DNA of 64,000 bases from JAYOFM01 sp038117225 (GCA_038117225.1 JAYOFM010000003.1:1-64000), one strand, 5' to 3'. Shown: positions 34,148 through 43,389, counted from the stretch's first letter. Program-made: numbers and translations. Notes: generated by a model not told the origin, from the sequence alone.

Positions 34148-35353
34148 TTAGCCGCCGACCACGTTGTGCTCCGGCCCGAAGGGGAAGCCGGTGATGTTGT
34201 CGGCGCCGTCGTCCGTCACCACCAGAATGTCGTGCTCCCGGTAGCCGCCGGCGCCGGGCTGACCCTCGGGAAGCATGATCATCGGTTCCATGGAAACCAC
34301 CATGCCCGGTTCCAGCACGGTCTCGATATCCTCGCGCAACTCCAACCCGGCCTCGCGGCCGTAGTAGTGGCTGAGCACGCCGAAGGAATGGCCGTAGCCA
34401 AAGGTGCGGTACTGCAGCAAGTCATGCTCGGCATAGATTTCGTTCAGCGTATTGGCGATCTCGCAACAGCGCGCGCCCGGTTTTATCAGCTCCAGGCCGG
34501 CGCGATGTACGGCCACGTTGATCTCCCATAGCCGCCGGTGCTCGTCGGAAACCTCCTCGCAGAACAGGGTGCGCTCCAGCGCCGTGTAATAGCCGGAAAT
34601 CATCGGAAAGCAGTTGAGGCTGAGAATATCGCCGCGCTCGATCTTGCGCGCCGTTACCGGATTATGAGCGCCGTCCGTGTTTATGCCGGATTGGAACCAG
34701 GTCCAGGTATCCATCAGTTCGCTGTCGGGAAAACGCTCGGCGATTTCGCGCACCATGGCCTGCGTTGAGTGCAGCGCGACCTCATGTTCGGGCACGCCGA
34801 CGCCGATCGCCTCGACACAGGCGGCGCCGCCGATGTCGGCGACCTGGGCACCGTGCTTTATAAGCGCGATTTCATCCGGTGACTTGACCATGCGCAACTT
34901 CATCACCGGGCCGGCGATATCGACGATGGTGGCGTCGGGAAATGCGTCCTGAAGTTTGACGATGGTCGCCAGGGTGACGTGGTCATGCTCAATGCCGATG
35001 CGTGCCGTCGGCGGGATCAACTGTTGCAGGGCACGGAAATAGTTGTCCCGTTGCCAGTCGGTGTAGATGAGATTGCCGTGGCCACGGGTGCGCCGCCACG
35101 GTTGGCCGCCATCAATGTTGGCGCTGACCGTGGTCATGGCATCCTGATCGACGACCAGCCCGAAATCCCGGCCGAATCGGCAATAGAGGAAATCCCCGTA
35201 ATAGTTGATGTTCTGGTAGGATGTGAACAGGGCGTGGGTGACGTTCTGCTCCTCCATCATGGCGCGCAGTCTGTTCAGGCGTCCGGCATATTCCGCGTCC
35301 GAGAAGGTGCCCGGCGCGGGCTCGCCGTTTTCGATGTGGATAATGTTTTCCAT
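34148..35353 (-). CDS. Creatinase (creatine amidinohydrolase)
   Basis: Creatinase splits creatine to sarcosine and urea. The 401-residue product belongs to the M24 (pita-bread) fold but lacks use of metal. It is very close to Pseudomonas creatinase in many stretches, for example SANIDGGQPWRRT, YTDWQRDNYF, WTWFQSGINTDGAHNPVT with catalytic His 230, SLNCFPMISGYYTALERT, YRTFGYGHSFG and SMEPMIMLPEG. These are much more than general M24 similarity. It lies 9 bases downstream of the gamma-glutamyltransferase gene on the same strand. No sarcosine oxidase is in the window. Confidence 0.94.
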   Translation of the reverse strand: MENIIHIENGEPAPGTFSDAEYAGRLNRLRAMMEEQNVTHALFTSYQNINYYGDFLYCRFGRDFGLVVDQDAMTTVSANIDGGQPWRRTRGHGNLIYTDWQRDNYFRALQQLIPPTARIGIEHDHVTLATIVKLQDAFPDATIVDIAGPVMKLRMVKSPDEIALIKHGAQVADIGGAACVEAIGVGVPEHEVALHSTQAMVREIAERFPDSELMDTWTWFQSGINTDGAHNPVTARKIERGDILSLNCFPMISGYYTALERTLFCEEVSDEHRRLWEINVAVHRAGLELIKPGARCCEIANTLNEIYAEHDLLQYRTFGYGHSFGVLSHYYGREAGLELREDIETVLEPGMVVSMEPMIMLPEGQPGAGGYREHDILVVTDDGADNITGFPFGPEHNVVGG

Positions 35354-35361
35354 GATGTTCC

Positions 35362-36960
35362 CTACAGTGCGGCCACGGCCCCGTCGGAACGGGGGTCGGT
35401 GGCGCCTTCCATGAGACCCGCGAGCGGGCCGGTGGTGTGATGGACGAGACCGCCGGCATGGCCCATGACCTCGTCGAACGGGCCGGTGACCTCCACGTCG
35501 TGGCCGGCGGCGCGTAGGGCCGCGATGACCTCGGCGCCGATTCGATCCTCAATGCGCAGACTGGTGGTTTCCGTGCCCCAGGTGCGCCCCAATAGCCAAC
35601 GTGGCGCCGTCACCGCCTGTTGCAGGTCTTGACCGTGCAGCACATGCCGCGCGAACACCATGGCCTGGGTCTGTGGCTGGCCCTCGCCGCCCATGGTGCC
35701 ATAGGCCATGACCCGGCCATCGGAAAGATGCGCCAGCGCCGGCTGGATGGTGTGGAATGGCCGCCGCCCCGGCTTCAGAACGTTGTGATGGCCGGGGTCA
35801 AGCGAGAAACTGGTTCCCCGGTTCTGCCAGGTGATGCCGGTTCCAGGCAGCACCACACCGGAGCCGAATTCCCAGTACAGGCTCTGGATCATGCTGACCG
35901 TGTTGCCGGCGGCATCCATGGCGGCGAACCAGACGGTGTCGCTGTCCGGGCCGGCATCGGGCCAGGGGGCGGCGCGGTCGCGGTCGATATCGGCGGCCAT
36001 GGCATCGAGCGCGGGGGCCGCAAGAAAGTCGTTGGGCTCAACGGTCATATAGGCCGGATCGCCGATATGGCGATCGCGCACGCGGAACGCCTGCTTGGTC
36101 GCCTCGACCAGGCCATGGACGAAATCGAAACCTTCCGCCTTGGTGACACCCAATCGATCGTAGATGGCAAGCAGCATCAGCGATGCCAATCCTTGGGTCG
36201 GCGGCGGCATGTTGAAGACCTGGTGACCGGCGACGTCGACCGACAGGGGGGCAACCGTCAGGGCCTGATGGCGCGCGAGATCGTCGCTCGTCAGCGGACT
36301 GCCGACGGCCGCCAGTTCATCGCCGATGGCGTGGCCTAGGTCGCCGCGATAGAAATCGTCCAGGCCGGCCTTGGCGAGGCGCCGCAGAGTCGTCGCCAGG
36401 GCCGGCTGACACAGCCGTTCGCCAACGCCGACGCCGCGACCGCCGGGCTTGTAAGTCGTGGCGAAACCCGGCGCGCCGGCCATTTCCGGTGCCTTGATAC
36501 GGATGTTTTCCTGCAGTGACCGGGTGACGGCGCTGCCGTTCTCGGCGTAGTGAATGGCGTCCTCGAGCAACCGGGCCAGCGTGAGCGTGCCGCCCATCTG
36601 ATCGTTGCTGAGCGCCAACGCCTGCTGCCAGCCCGATACGGCACCGGCCACCGTCAGCGCCGCCTTCGGCCCCCGCGACGGAATGGCCCCCAGACCGACG
36701 TAGTAGTTCAGATTGGCTGCATCGGCCGCCGCGCCGCAGGCATCAATGCCAATCGGCGCCATGCCCGGCCGGTGGATGATCCAGAAATTATCGCCACCGA
36801 GACCGTTCATGTGCGGGTAGACGACGGCGATGGCGGCGGCCATGGAGACGGCGGCTTCGACCGCGTTGCCGCCCTCGGCAAGTACGCGGGCGCCGGCACG
36901 CGCCGCCAGGTGATGCGGGGCGGTGGCCATGCCGCCGAAGGCACGAACGGTTTCGAGCAT
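35362..36960 (-). CDS. Gamma-glutamyltransferase family protein
   Basis: The enzyme transfers or hydrolyses gamma-glutamyl groups and matures by self-cleavage before a Thr. The 532-residue product has the N-terminal HHLAARAGARVLAEGGNAVEA of the large subunit and GGDNFW, and the nucleophile region SDTVWFAAMDAAGNTVS where the first Thr is the likely cleavage site, followed by GFGSGVVLPGTGI-like sequence. No signal peptide is visible, which fits the cytoplasmic bacterial type. It is the first gene of a two-gene unit with creatinase. Confidence 0.92.
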   Translation of the reverse strand: MLETVRAFGGMATAPHHLAARAGARVLAEGGNAVEAAVSMAAAIAVVYPHMNGLGGDNFWIIHRPGMAPIGIDACGAAADAANLNYYVGLGAIPSRGPKAALTVAGAVSGWQQALALSNDQMGGTLTLARLLEDAIHYAENGSAVTRSLQENIRIKAPEMAGAPGFATTYKPGGRGVGVGERLCQPALATTLRRLAKAGLDDFYRGDLGHAIGDELAAVGSPLTSDDLARHQALTVAPLSVDVAGHQVFNMPPPTQGLASLMLLAIYDRLGVTKAEGFDFVHGLVEATKQAFRVRDRHIGDPAYMTVEPNDFLAAPALDAMAADIDRDRAAPWPDAGPDSDTVWFAAMDAAGNTVSMIQSLYWEFGSGVVLPGTGITWQNRGTSFSLDPGHHNVLKPGRRPFHTIQPALAHLSDGRVMAYGTMGGEGQPQTQAMVFARHVLHGQDLQQAVTAPRWLLGRTWGTETTSLRIEDRIGAEVIAALRAAGHDVEVTGPFDEVMGHAGGLVHHTTGPLAGLMEGATDPRSDGAVAAL

Positions 36961-37142
36961 GAGGGGACCTGCGCACTAACTGATTTAAGTAGGCGTTCTA
37001 ACATATCCCGGACGGCTGACAAGCGGCTCCGCACTTGCCATTTCGGCGGCGGCGAACTAAGTCATGGGGCGCTCGGCGCCTTGCCTCGGATCGCCGTCGC
37101 CCCGGAACAATATTGCTAGACCGGAAAGGGACCGATCCCGCC

Positions 37143-38405
37143 ATGAAGATCGCCATTCCCAAGGAACGTCGTGCCGGTGAGGCGCGCGTCGCGGCCTCGC
37201 CGGACGTTATCGCCAAGCTGATCGGCTTGGGCTTCGACGTGATTGTGGAAGCGGGGGCCGGTGACGGCGCCTCGTTCACCGACGACGCGTTCAAGGCCGC
37301 CGGTGCCAGCATCGCCAAGGACGCGACGACGGCACTGAAATCCGCCGATATCGTATTGAAAATCGCGGCACCGGACGCCTCTGAAGTCGCCAAGATGAAG
37401 AAAGGCACGGTGTTGATTGCCGCGCTGTCGGCGCTGACCGACAAGGCTGGCGTTGCCGCTTACGCGAAGCAGGGTCTGACCACGTTCGCCATGGAATTGG
37501 TGCCGCGGATCACGCGCGCGCAGTCGATGGATATCCTGTCCAGCCAGGCGAATCTGGCCGGCTACAAGGCGGTGATCGACGGCGCCGCCGAATACGGACG
37601 CGCCTTGCCGATGATGATGACGGCGGCGGGCACGGTGCCGCCGGCCAAGATATTCATCATGGGGGTCGGTGTCGCCGGTTTGCAGGCCATCGCCACCGCC
37701 AAGCGGCTGGGCGCCGTGGTCACCGCGACCGACGTGCGGCCGGCGACCAAGGAACAGGTGGAAAGCCTTGGCGGAAAGTTCCTCGCCGTCGATCCGGAAA
37801 TGGAAAAGGACGCACAGACCGAAGGCGGCTACGCCAAGGAAATGCCGCCCGAGTACTACGTCAAACAGAAAGAGGTGGTCGCCGAGCACATCAAGAAGCA
37901 GGACATCGTCATTACCACGGCGTTGATCCCGGGCCGACCGGCTCCGACTTTGGTGACCAAGGAGATGGTCGCGTCCATGCTGGCTGGATCGGTGATCGTC
38001 GATTTGGCGGTGGAAGCCGGCGGTAACTGCGAAATGGCCAAGCTCGATCAGATCGTAATGACGCCGAATGGCGTCAAGATCATCGGCCACGCCAACCTGC
38101 CGGCGCGTCTGGCGGAAACCTCCAGCGCGCTCTATGCCAAGAACCTGCTCAACTTCCTGACCCCGCTGGTGGACAAGGAAAACAAGACCCTCGCTATCGA
38201 CTGGGATGATGAAATCGTCCAGGGCACGCTGGTTACCCGCGACGGCACCATCGTAAACGCACGGGTCAAGGACGCGCATGGCGCCGCCAAGGCCCCAGCG
38301 AAGTCCCCGGCGAAGAAAGCAGCGAAGAAACCGGCGACCAAGAAAGCCGCAGCCCCAAATACGGCGGCGAAATCCGCCTCGCCATCAGACAAGAAGGGGG
38401 CCTGA
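37143..38405 (+). CDS. pntAA: NAD(P) transhydrogenase, subunit alpha part 1 (dI)
   Basis: This soluble NAD-binding part of the proton-pumping transhydrogenase works with PntAB and PntB. The 420-residue product has IAIPKERRAGEARVAASP at the start, the RITRAQSMDILSSQA segment and the nucleotide motif GVGVAGLQAIATAKRLGA. It is longer than the 384-residue R. rubrum protein because of a C-terminal Lys/Ala/Pro-rich tail of some 35 residues after residue 385. ATG 37143 is preceded by GGAAAGGGA. A split three-gene arrangement follows. Confidence 0.97.
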   Translation: MKIAIPKERRAGEARVAASPDVIAKLIGLGFDVIVEAGAGDGASFTDDAFKAAGASIAKDATTALKSADIVLKIAAPDASEVAKMKKGTVLIAALSALTDKAGVAAYAKQGLTTFAMELVPRITRAQSMDILSSQANLAGYKAVIDGAAEYGRALPMMMTAAGTVPPAKIFIMGVGVAGLQAIATAKRLGAVVTATDVRPATKEQVESLGGKFLAVDPEMEKDAQTEGGYAKEMPPEYYVKQKEVVAEHIKKQDIVITTALIPGRPAPTLVTKEMVASMLAGSVIVDLAVEAGGNCEMAKLDQIVMTPNGVKIIGHANLPARLAETSSALYAKNLLNFLTPLVDKENKTLAIDWDDEIVQGTLVTRDGTIVNARVKDAHGAAKAPAKSPAKKAAKKPATKKAAAPNTAAKSASPSDKKGA

Positions 38406-38408
38406 CCC

Positions 38409-38831
38409 ATGGATGCATCGACGATTGTCAAACAGGCGACGGATGTCGCCAACGACGCGGCCAAGCTGGCCGAGAAGACGGCGGGGCTGGTCAACCAGTC
38501 GGTCGATCTCGCGCAGCAGCAGGCCGTTGTCGAGGCCGCGCAGTCCGGCGGCGAGCCGTTTCTCAATCTGTTCACCATCTTCGTGCTCGCCTGCTTCATC
38601 GGGTTCTACGTGGTCTGGAGCGTCACCCCGGCGCTGCATTCGCCGCTGATGGCGGTGACCAACGCAATTTCGTCGGTGATCATCGTCGGCGGTTTGTTGG
38701 CAGCCGGTCCGGCGCAGATGGACTTCTCTGCCATCATGGGCTTCTTCGCGGTGACACTGGCCTCGGTCAATATCTTTGGCGGCTTCATTGTCACCCATCG
38801 CATGCTCGCCATGTTCAAGAAAAAGCGCTGA
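38409..38831 (+). CDS. pntAB: NAD(P) transhydrogenase, subunit alpha part 2
   Basis: PntAB supplies part of the membrane domain of the transhydrogenase proton channel. The 140-residue product has an N-terminal helical leader (to about residue 48) and three or four membrane helices with LFTIFVLACFIGFYVVWSVTPALHSPLM, divided here as FVLACFIGFYVVW and VTPALHSPLMAVTNAISS, the best-known mark of the family. The start is 3 bases after the pntAA stop and pntB follows in 10 bases. Confidence 0.97.
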   Translation: MDASTIVKQATDVANDAAKLAEKTAGLVNQSVDLAQQQAVVEAAQSGGEPFLNLFTIFVLACFIGFYVVWSVTPALHSPLMAVTNAISSVIIVGGLLAAGPAQMDFSAIMGFFAVTLASVNIFGGFIVTHRMLAMFKKKR

Positions 38832-38841
38832 GGAGCCGATC

Positions 38842-40236
38842 ATGAGTGAAAATATGTCAGGCTTCGCTTATCTCATCGCCTCGGTCTGCTTCATCATGGC
38901 CCTGCGCGGCCTGAGCTCGCCGGAAAGTTCCCGCAAGGGCAACATCTACGGCATAATCGGCATGGTCATCGCCATCGCGACGACCCTGGCTGATCCTGAA
39001 GTGGTCAGCTACACCACCATCATCGTTGCCGTGTTGATCGGCGGCAGTATCGGCACCGTGGTCGCCCTGAAGATCGAAATGACGGCGTTGCCGCAATTGG
39101 TCGCGGCGTTCCATTCGCTGGTTGGTTTGGCGGCGGTGTTCGTTGCCGCGGCGGCGTTCCATCATCCCGAAGCATATGGCCTTGGCAGTGTCGGTAACAT
39201 CGCCGGCGCCAGTTTGGTGGAAATGGCGCTCGGCACGGCGATCGGCGCCATTACGTTTTCCGGTTCGCTGATCGCCTTCGCCAAGCTGCAGGGTCTAATG
39301 TCCGGCAATCCGATCACGTTTACGGGCCAGCACCCGCTGAACGCCCTGATGGCACTGTCCATCGTGGCCGCTGTCTTCTGGATGGTGGATACTGAATCGA
39401 CTACGGCGTTTTGGCTGCTGGTTGTGCTGTCATTCGCTATCGGTTTTCTGATCATCATTCCCATCGGCGGCGCCGATATGCCGGTGGTGGTGTCGATGTT
39501 GAACTCCTACTCCGGTTGGGCGGCGTGCGGCATCGGCTTCACGCTGTCAAATCCGGCACTAATCATCACCGGCGCTCTGGTCGGCTCCTCCGGCGCCATC
39601 CTCAGTTACATCATGTGCAAGGGGATGAACCGCTCCATCGTCAGCGTGTTGCTCGGCGGCTTCGGCGGTGACTCGGGAGGCGCGGGTCCGGCCGCCGCCG
39701 CCGGCGATCGCACCGCCAAGTCTGGCGCGGCGGATGACGCGGCGTTCCTGATGAAGAATGCGTCGAAGGTCATCATCGTTCCCGGTTATGGCATGGCGGT
39801 GTCACAGGCGCAGCATGCGCTGCGTGAAATGGCCGACAAGCTGAAGGAAGAAGGGGTTAACGTCTCCTACGCCATTCATCCGGTGGCCGGCCGCATGCCG
39901 GGCCACATGAACGTGCTGTTGGCGGAAGCCAACGTGCCCTATGACGAGGTCTTCGAGCTCGAGGAAATCAATCACGAGTTCACCACGGCGGACGTGGCCT
40001 ATGTCATCGGCGCCAACGACACCACCAATCCGGTGGCGCGCACGGACCCGTCGAGCCCAATCGCCGGCATGCCCATCCTCGACGTCGACAAGGCGACCAC
40101 GGTGCTGTTCGTCAAGCGCTCGCTAAGTCCCGGCTACGCCGGCGTCGATAATCCTCTGTTCTATGCCGACAACACCATGATGCTGTTCGGCGACGCCAAG
40201 AAGATGACCGAGGAAATCGTTCAAGCCTTGGGTTGA
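38842..40236 (+). CDS. pntB: NAD(P) transhydrogenase, subunit beta
   Basis: PntB forms the rest of the membrane channel and the NADP-binding dIII domain. The 464-residue product begins MSENMSGFAYLIASVCFIMAL, has about nine membrane helices (for example GGADMPVVVSMLNSYSGWAA) and a soluble C-terminal domain with VPGYGMAVSQAQHALREM, the HPVAGRMPGHMNVLLAEANV region and IGANDTTNPVA. ATG 38842 is preceded by GAGGAG at 38831-38836; the in-frame ATG at 38776 lies inside pntAB. Confidence 0.98.
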   Translation: MSENMSGFAYLIASVCFIMALRGLSSPESSRKGNIYGIIGMVIAIATTLADPEVVSYTTIIVAVLIGGSIGTVVALKIEMTALPQLVAAFHSLVGLAAVFVAAAAFHHPEAYGLGSVGNIAGASLVEMALGTAIGAITFSGSLIAFAKLQGLMSGNPITFTGQHPLNALMALSIVAAVFWMVDTESTTAFWLLVVLSFAIGFLIIIPIGGADMPVVVSMLNSYSGWAACGIGFTLSNPALIITGALVGSSGAILSYIMCKGMNRSIVSVLLGGFGGDSGGAGPAAAAGDRTAKSGAADDAAFLMKNASKVIIVPGYGMAVSQAQHALREMADKLKEEGVNVSYAIHPVAGRMPGHMNVLLAEANVPYDEVFELEEINHEFTTADVAYVIGANDTTNPVARTDPSSPIAGMPILDVDKATTVLFVKRSLSPGYAGVDNPLFYADNTMMLFGDAKKMTEEIVQALG

Positions 40237-40243
40237 TGCCCCC

Positions 40244-40963
40244 GTGACGTGGTCAATCCTCGCCAGGGACGAGACCACCGGCCTGTTCGGTATCGCCATC
40301 GCCAGCCGCTTCTTCGCGGTCGGCGGCGCCTGTCCGTGGGCGCGCGGCAAGGTCGGCATTGCCTCCAGTCAGGCGCTGATGAATCCGATGCTTGGTCACC
40401 GCGCCTTGGAGCTTCTCGATGCCGGTCTAGCGCCGGATATTGTCCGTGATCAGCTGATTAGCGAGGATGCGGGCATCGAACACCGGCAATTCCATCTGAT
40501 GGACTGGCGCGGCCGCCATGCCGCCTACACCGGCGACGCCTGTGTTGATTGGCGCGGCGTCGACAGCCGTGACGGCCTGTCGGTCGCCGGAAACATGCTG
40601 ACGGGGCCCGAAGTCGTCACGGCGACCGTTGATGCTTACCAGGCCAATCTGGACAGGGATCTCGTTGAACGCTTGTTGCTGGCCATGGAAGCCGGCGAGG
40701 CGGCCGGTGGCGACCGTCGTGGCAAGCAGGCGGCGGCGATCCTGGTGCAGGGGGACGGGCCCTATCCGCGTATGAGTCTGCGCGTTGACGATCACGCGGA
40801 ACCCCTGGTCGAATTACGCCGCCTCGCTGAAGTGGCGAAGGAGCGTTATGTCCCGTTCACCTCGCTGGCGTTCCCCAGCCAACAGAATCCGGATGGCATC
40901 ACCGACCGCGAGCGCATCGAGGCCGCCATCCAACGCAATTCCGGGAAACCGCTTGATTCCTGA
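40244..40963 (+). CDS. DUF1028 family protein
   Basis: The 239-residue product matches DUF1028 in the N-terminal WSILARDETTGLFGIAIAS and VGGACPWARGKVGIASSQ, a family of Ntn-hydrolase-like proteins of unknown role. The GTG start lies 7 bases after pntB, so it is likely the last gene of the transhydrogenase operon. The family occurs with gamma-glutamyl and peptide genes in other genomes, but no direct link to transhydrogenase is known to me. Confidence 0.88.
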   Translation: MTWSILARDETTGLFGIAIASRFFAVGGACPWARGKVGIASSQALMNPMLGHRALELLDAGLAPDIVRDQLISEDAGIEHRQFHLMDWRGRHAAYTGDACVDWRGVDSRDGLSVAGNMLTGPEVVTATVDAYQANLDRDLVERLLLAMEAGEAAGGDRRGKQAAAILVQGDGPYPRMSLRVDDHAEPLVELRRLAEVAKERYVPFTSLAFPSQQNPDGITDRERIEAAIQRNSGKPLDS

Positions 40964-41005
40964 CGCGGCGATTTGATTCCGCCGAGTTTGATGCCAGACA
41001 CGACA

Positions 41006-41037
41006 AAACCGCCTCGTCCCGAGCGGGGAGGCGGTTT
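41006..41037 (-). terminator. Bidirectional hairpin terminator between DUF1028 gene and rpsU
   Basis: AAACCGCCTC at 41006-41015 and GAGGCGGTTT at 41028-41037 form a perfect 10-bp stem with a 12-base loop. On the minus strand the stem is followed by a TGTCGTG run with the stem's own TTT, so it best serves rpsU; on the plus strand it can end the pnt operon. Confidence 0.65.
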
Positions 41038-41095
41038 GGCGGTTGGTCGATCTCGGCTCGATTTGGCGGCCCGAAAGCCACCGATATCGATGGGC

Positions 41096-41299
41096 CTAGA
41101 AGCCCTCGCGTTCGATGCGTTTGCGTTCCAGCTTGCGCGCCCGGCGGACGGCTTCGGCTTTCTCGCGGGCGCGGCGTTCCGACGGCTTTTCGTAGGAACG
41201 GCGCAGCTTCATCTCACGGAAGATTCCCTCGCGCTGCATCTTCTTCTTCAGCGCTTTCAGGGCCTGATCAACGTTGTTGTCGCGAACGGTAACTAGCAC
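41096..41299 (-). CDS. rpsU: 30S ribosomal protein bS21
   Basis: bS21 is a small basic protein of the small subunit. The 67-residue product has NVDQALKALKKKMQREG, FREMKLRRSYEKPSERR and a long Arg/Glu-rich helix EKAEAVRRARKLERKR, a full bS21. The GTG at 41299 gives a start LVTVRDNNV like other family members and has a GAGTG-type site upstream. An in-frame GTG at 41317 would add six residues (ESEC) that are not conserved. It is divergent from def. Confidence 0.95.
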   Translation of the reverse strand: MLVTVRDNNVDQALKALKKKMQREGIFREMKLRRSYEKPSERRAREKAEAVRRARKLERKRIEREGF

Positions 41300-41459
41300 G
41301 TTACACTCACTCTCCACATATGTACGATAACGGCGTCAGACAGGAGAACGGACGCCGAGTCCCTCACAGGGAGGCGCCTTCTAACACATTCATTCGGCGA
41401 TGGGAAGGCCGGGAACAGCAGTTTTATCAACGACGGACACGGGCGGGAACGAGGTAAGA

Positions 41460-42023
41460 ATGGCCATATTGAGAATCGCGCGGATGGGCCATCCGGTGTT
41501 GATGGCGAAAGCCCGGGAGGTCGCGGAGCCGACATCTCCAGCGGTGCGCGCGCTGATCGATGACATGATCGAAACCATGGCCGACGCGCCGGGTATCGGT
41601 CTCGCGGCGCCGCAGATTCATGTGCCGGCGCGCATTGTCGTCTTCTATGTCCCGGAACAGCGGATGCCGGAAGGCGAGGACGGCATTCCGCTGACCGCGC
41701 TCATCAATCCAGTGATCGAGCCCCTGGGCGATGACATGGAAGAAGGCATCGAAGGCTGCCTGTCGCTGCCCGAGATGCAGGGTATGGTGCCGCGTTATAC
41801 GCGCATCCGTTATCGCGCCATCGGCCCCAACGGCAAACCGTTTGAGCGTGAAGCGGAGGGCTATCACGCCCGCGTCGTGCAACACGAATGCGATCATCTG
41901 GACGGCATCCTCTATCCCATGCGTATGCGCGACCTTTCCAGTTTCGGCTATGGCGAGGAAATGCAGCGCGGGCTGCGGGCCGAACCGGAAGAGGATGCGC
42001 TGGAACAGGAGACCGGTACGTGA
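41460..42023 (+). CDS. def: Peptide deformylase
   Basis: The enzyme removes formyl groups from new proteins with Fe2+ or Zn2+. The 187-residue product has the three family motifs: GIGLAAPQI at about residue 46, EGCLSLP (metal ligand Cys 100) and HECDHLDG (ligands His 142 and His 146, catalytic Glu 143). A GAGGTAAG ribosome-binding site lies before ATG 41460. Its stop overlaps the GTG start of the COQ9 gene. It is one of possibly several paralogues, since the end is longer and acidic. Confidence 0.96.
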   Translation: MAILRIARMGHPVLMAKAREVAEPTSPAVRALIDDMIETMADAPGIGLAAPQIHVPARIVVFYVPEQRMPEGEDGIPLTALINPVIEPLGDDMEEGIEGCLSLPEMQGMVPRYTRIRYRAIGPNGKPFEREAEGYHARVVQHECDHLDGILYPMRMRDLSSFGYGEEMQRGLRAEPEEDALEQETGT

Positions 42024-42685
42024 GTCGCGATGAAGCGCGCCGCCGGCGTTTGGCCATGCAGGACGACATTCTGCTCGCCGCGCTGACCCACGTGCCATTC
42101 GATGGTTGGACGCTGAAAAGTCTCAATGCCGGCGCCCGGGATGCCGGGTATGCGAAGATCGACGCACGGCGCGTGTTCGATGGCGGCACCCGCGACATGG
42201 CTCGCCATGCTGCCGACCTGTTCGACCGCCGCATGATGGCGACGCTGGCGTGCCAGGATTTGGATGCCATGCGGGTACGCGACCGGGTTACCGCCGGCGT
42301 GCGCGCCCGTATCGAGGCCATGGCGCCCTACCGGGAAGCCATCAAGCGTCTGGCCTCTTTCATGGCGCTCCCGGGGAATACCGTCATGGCGGGGCGGCTG
42401 GCCTGGCGAACCTGCAGTCTGATTTGGTACGCCGCCGGTGACCGGTCGGCGGATTTCAATCACTACTCGAAGCGCGGTTTGTTGCTGGCGGTCTACTCCT
42501 CAACGCTGCTGTGTTGGCTCGCCGATGAGAGCACTGGGTTCGAGTCTACCTGGGCCTTCCTCGACCGCCGAATTGCCGACGTGATGACGATTCCAAAGGC
42601 ACAGGCGGAACTGACGGCGAAGGCTCGGGCTGCTTTCGACAGACTGCCGAACCCATTCCGTGCCCTACGCCCTCGTGCGCAATAA
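42020..42685 (+). CDS. COQ9 family protein (ubiquinone biosynthesis)
   Basis: COQ9 binds lipids and delivers intermediates to the hydroxylase COQ7 in ubiquinone synthesis. The 221-residue product resembles the family in the N-terminal TetR-like helices (QDDILLAALTHVPFDGWTLKS) and the C-terminal lipid-binding part with ADFNHYSKRGLLLAVYSSTLLCWLAD, of which NHYSKRGLLLAVYSSTLLCW is the best mark. The GTG at 42020 overlaps the def stop by GTGA, so the two are translationally coupled. A terminator follows. Confidence 0.9.
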   Translation: MSRDEARRRRLAMQDDILLAALTHVPFDGWTLKSLNAGARDAGYAKIDARRVFDGGTRDMARHAADLFDRRMMATLACQDLDAMRVRDRVTAGVRARIEAMAPYREAIKRLASFMALPGNTVMAGRLAWRTCSLIWYAAGDRSADFNHYSKRGLLLAVYSSTLLCWLADESTGFESTWAFLDRRIADVMTIPKAQAELTAKARAAFDRLPNPFRALRPRAQ

Positions 42686-42709
42686 ATTTTCCGGGTTGTG
42701 AGAAAGAAA

Positions 42710-42739
42710 GCGGGGCGAGGCCTTTAGGCCACGCCCCGC
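42710..42739 (+). terminator. Hairpin terminator after the COQ9 gene
   Basis: GCGGGGCG at 42710-42717 and CGCCCCGC at 42732-42739 form a perfect 8-bp stem; inside it GGCC (42719-42722) and GGCC (42727-42730) pair across a TTTA loop. It lies 24 bases after the def-COQ9 unit and can also serve the convergent GFA gene. There is no T-run of note. Confidence 0.55.
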
Positions 42740-42912
42740 GATCAGGGGGGTTGAAGACTCCACCACCGTTTCCGGCGACGGACGGCTGAAACCGCGAACA
42801 CGTCGCGGGGAGGCTTCCAGCCGACGGCGAGGGGGCCCGCCGTGTTCGATGAAAGTTTCACCCGGGCAGCGTTCGCCGGCCAGTAAACAGTCCTCACGCT
42901 TGCGTGAGGCCG

Positions 42913-43389
42913 CTACTCGACCACCCATCCGTGCTCCCGGTGCCAGGCTTCCATGCCTATGGTGTAGCCACTGTCTTCGCGAGTCACGTTGTCACCCTCC
43001 GGCGGTTCGACCCACGATGCGCGTTCCGCAAGATTGAAATCGTTGTAGGCGGGCGGCACCGGCAGCGGCGAATCGACGGCCGTCGCGTAAGGGTGAAGAT
43101 GGTCCGGCCAGCGCGGATCGAACTGCCAAAGCGCGCTACCGCAGCGACCACAAAAATGATGTTCCAGGATTGGCGCACCGCCGTCTTCGCGCGGCCAGTG
43201 GTAGATCGAGATGGCATCGCGGCCGGTGATTTCTAGGGTCGGCGCATGGGCGAACAGAAAGGCCACGAATCCGCCGGAACCGGCGATTTTTCGGTCCAAT
43301 CTTCCGAACCCGCGAAGGTACGGGTAGGGGGCATTTGACCGCACCGTGAAGTGCACGGCGCCGCATCCGCAAGAACCTTCGAACAGCAT
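42913..43389 (-). CDS. GFA family protein (glutathione-dependent formaldehyde-activating type)
   Basis: The 158-residue product has the GFA fold marks: an N-terminal GSCGCGAVHF with a Cys pair, a second CGRCGSALW zinc pair near residue 94, and WVEPPEGDN towards the end. The fold binds zinc, but true formaldehyde-activating activity is shown only for a few members, so the role is open. The start is ATG 43389, giving MLFEGSCGCG; the longer upstream frame is not conserved in kind. It is divergent from the orphan gene at 43514. Confidence 0.9.
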   Translation of the reverse strand: MLFEGSCGCGAVHFTVRSNAPYPYLRGFGRLDRKIAGSGGFVAFLFAHAPTLEITGRDAISIYHWPREDGGAPILEHHFCGRCGSALWQFDPRWPDHLHPYATAVDSPLPVPPAYNDFNLAERASWVEPPEGDNVTREDSGYTIGMEAWHREHGWVVE

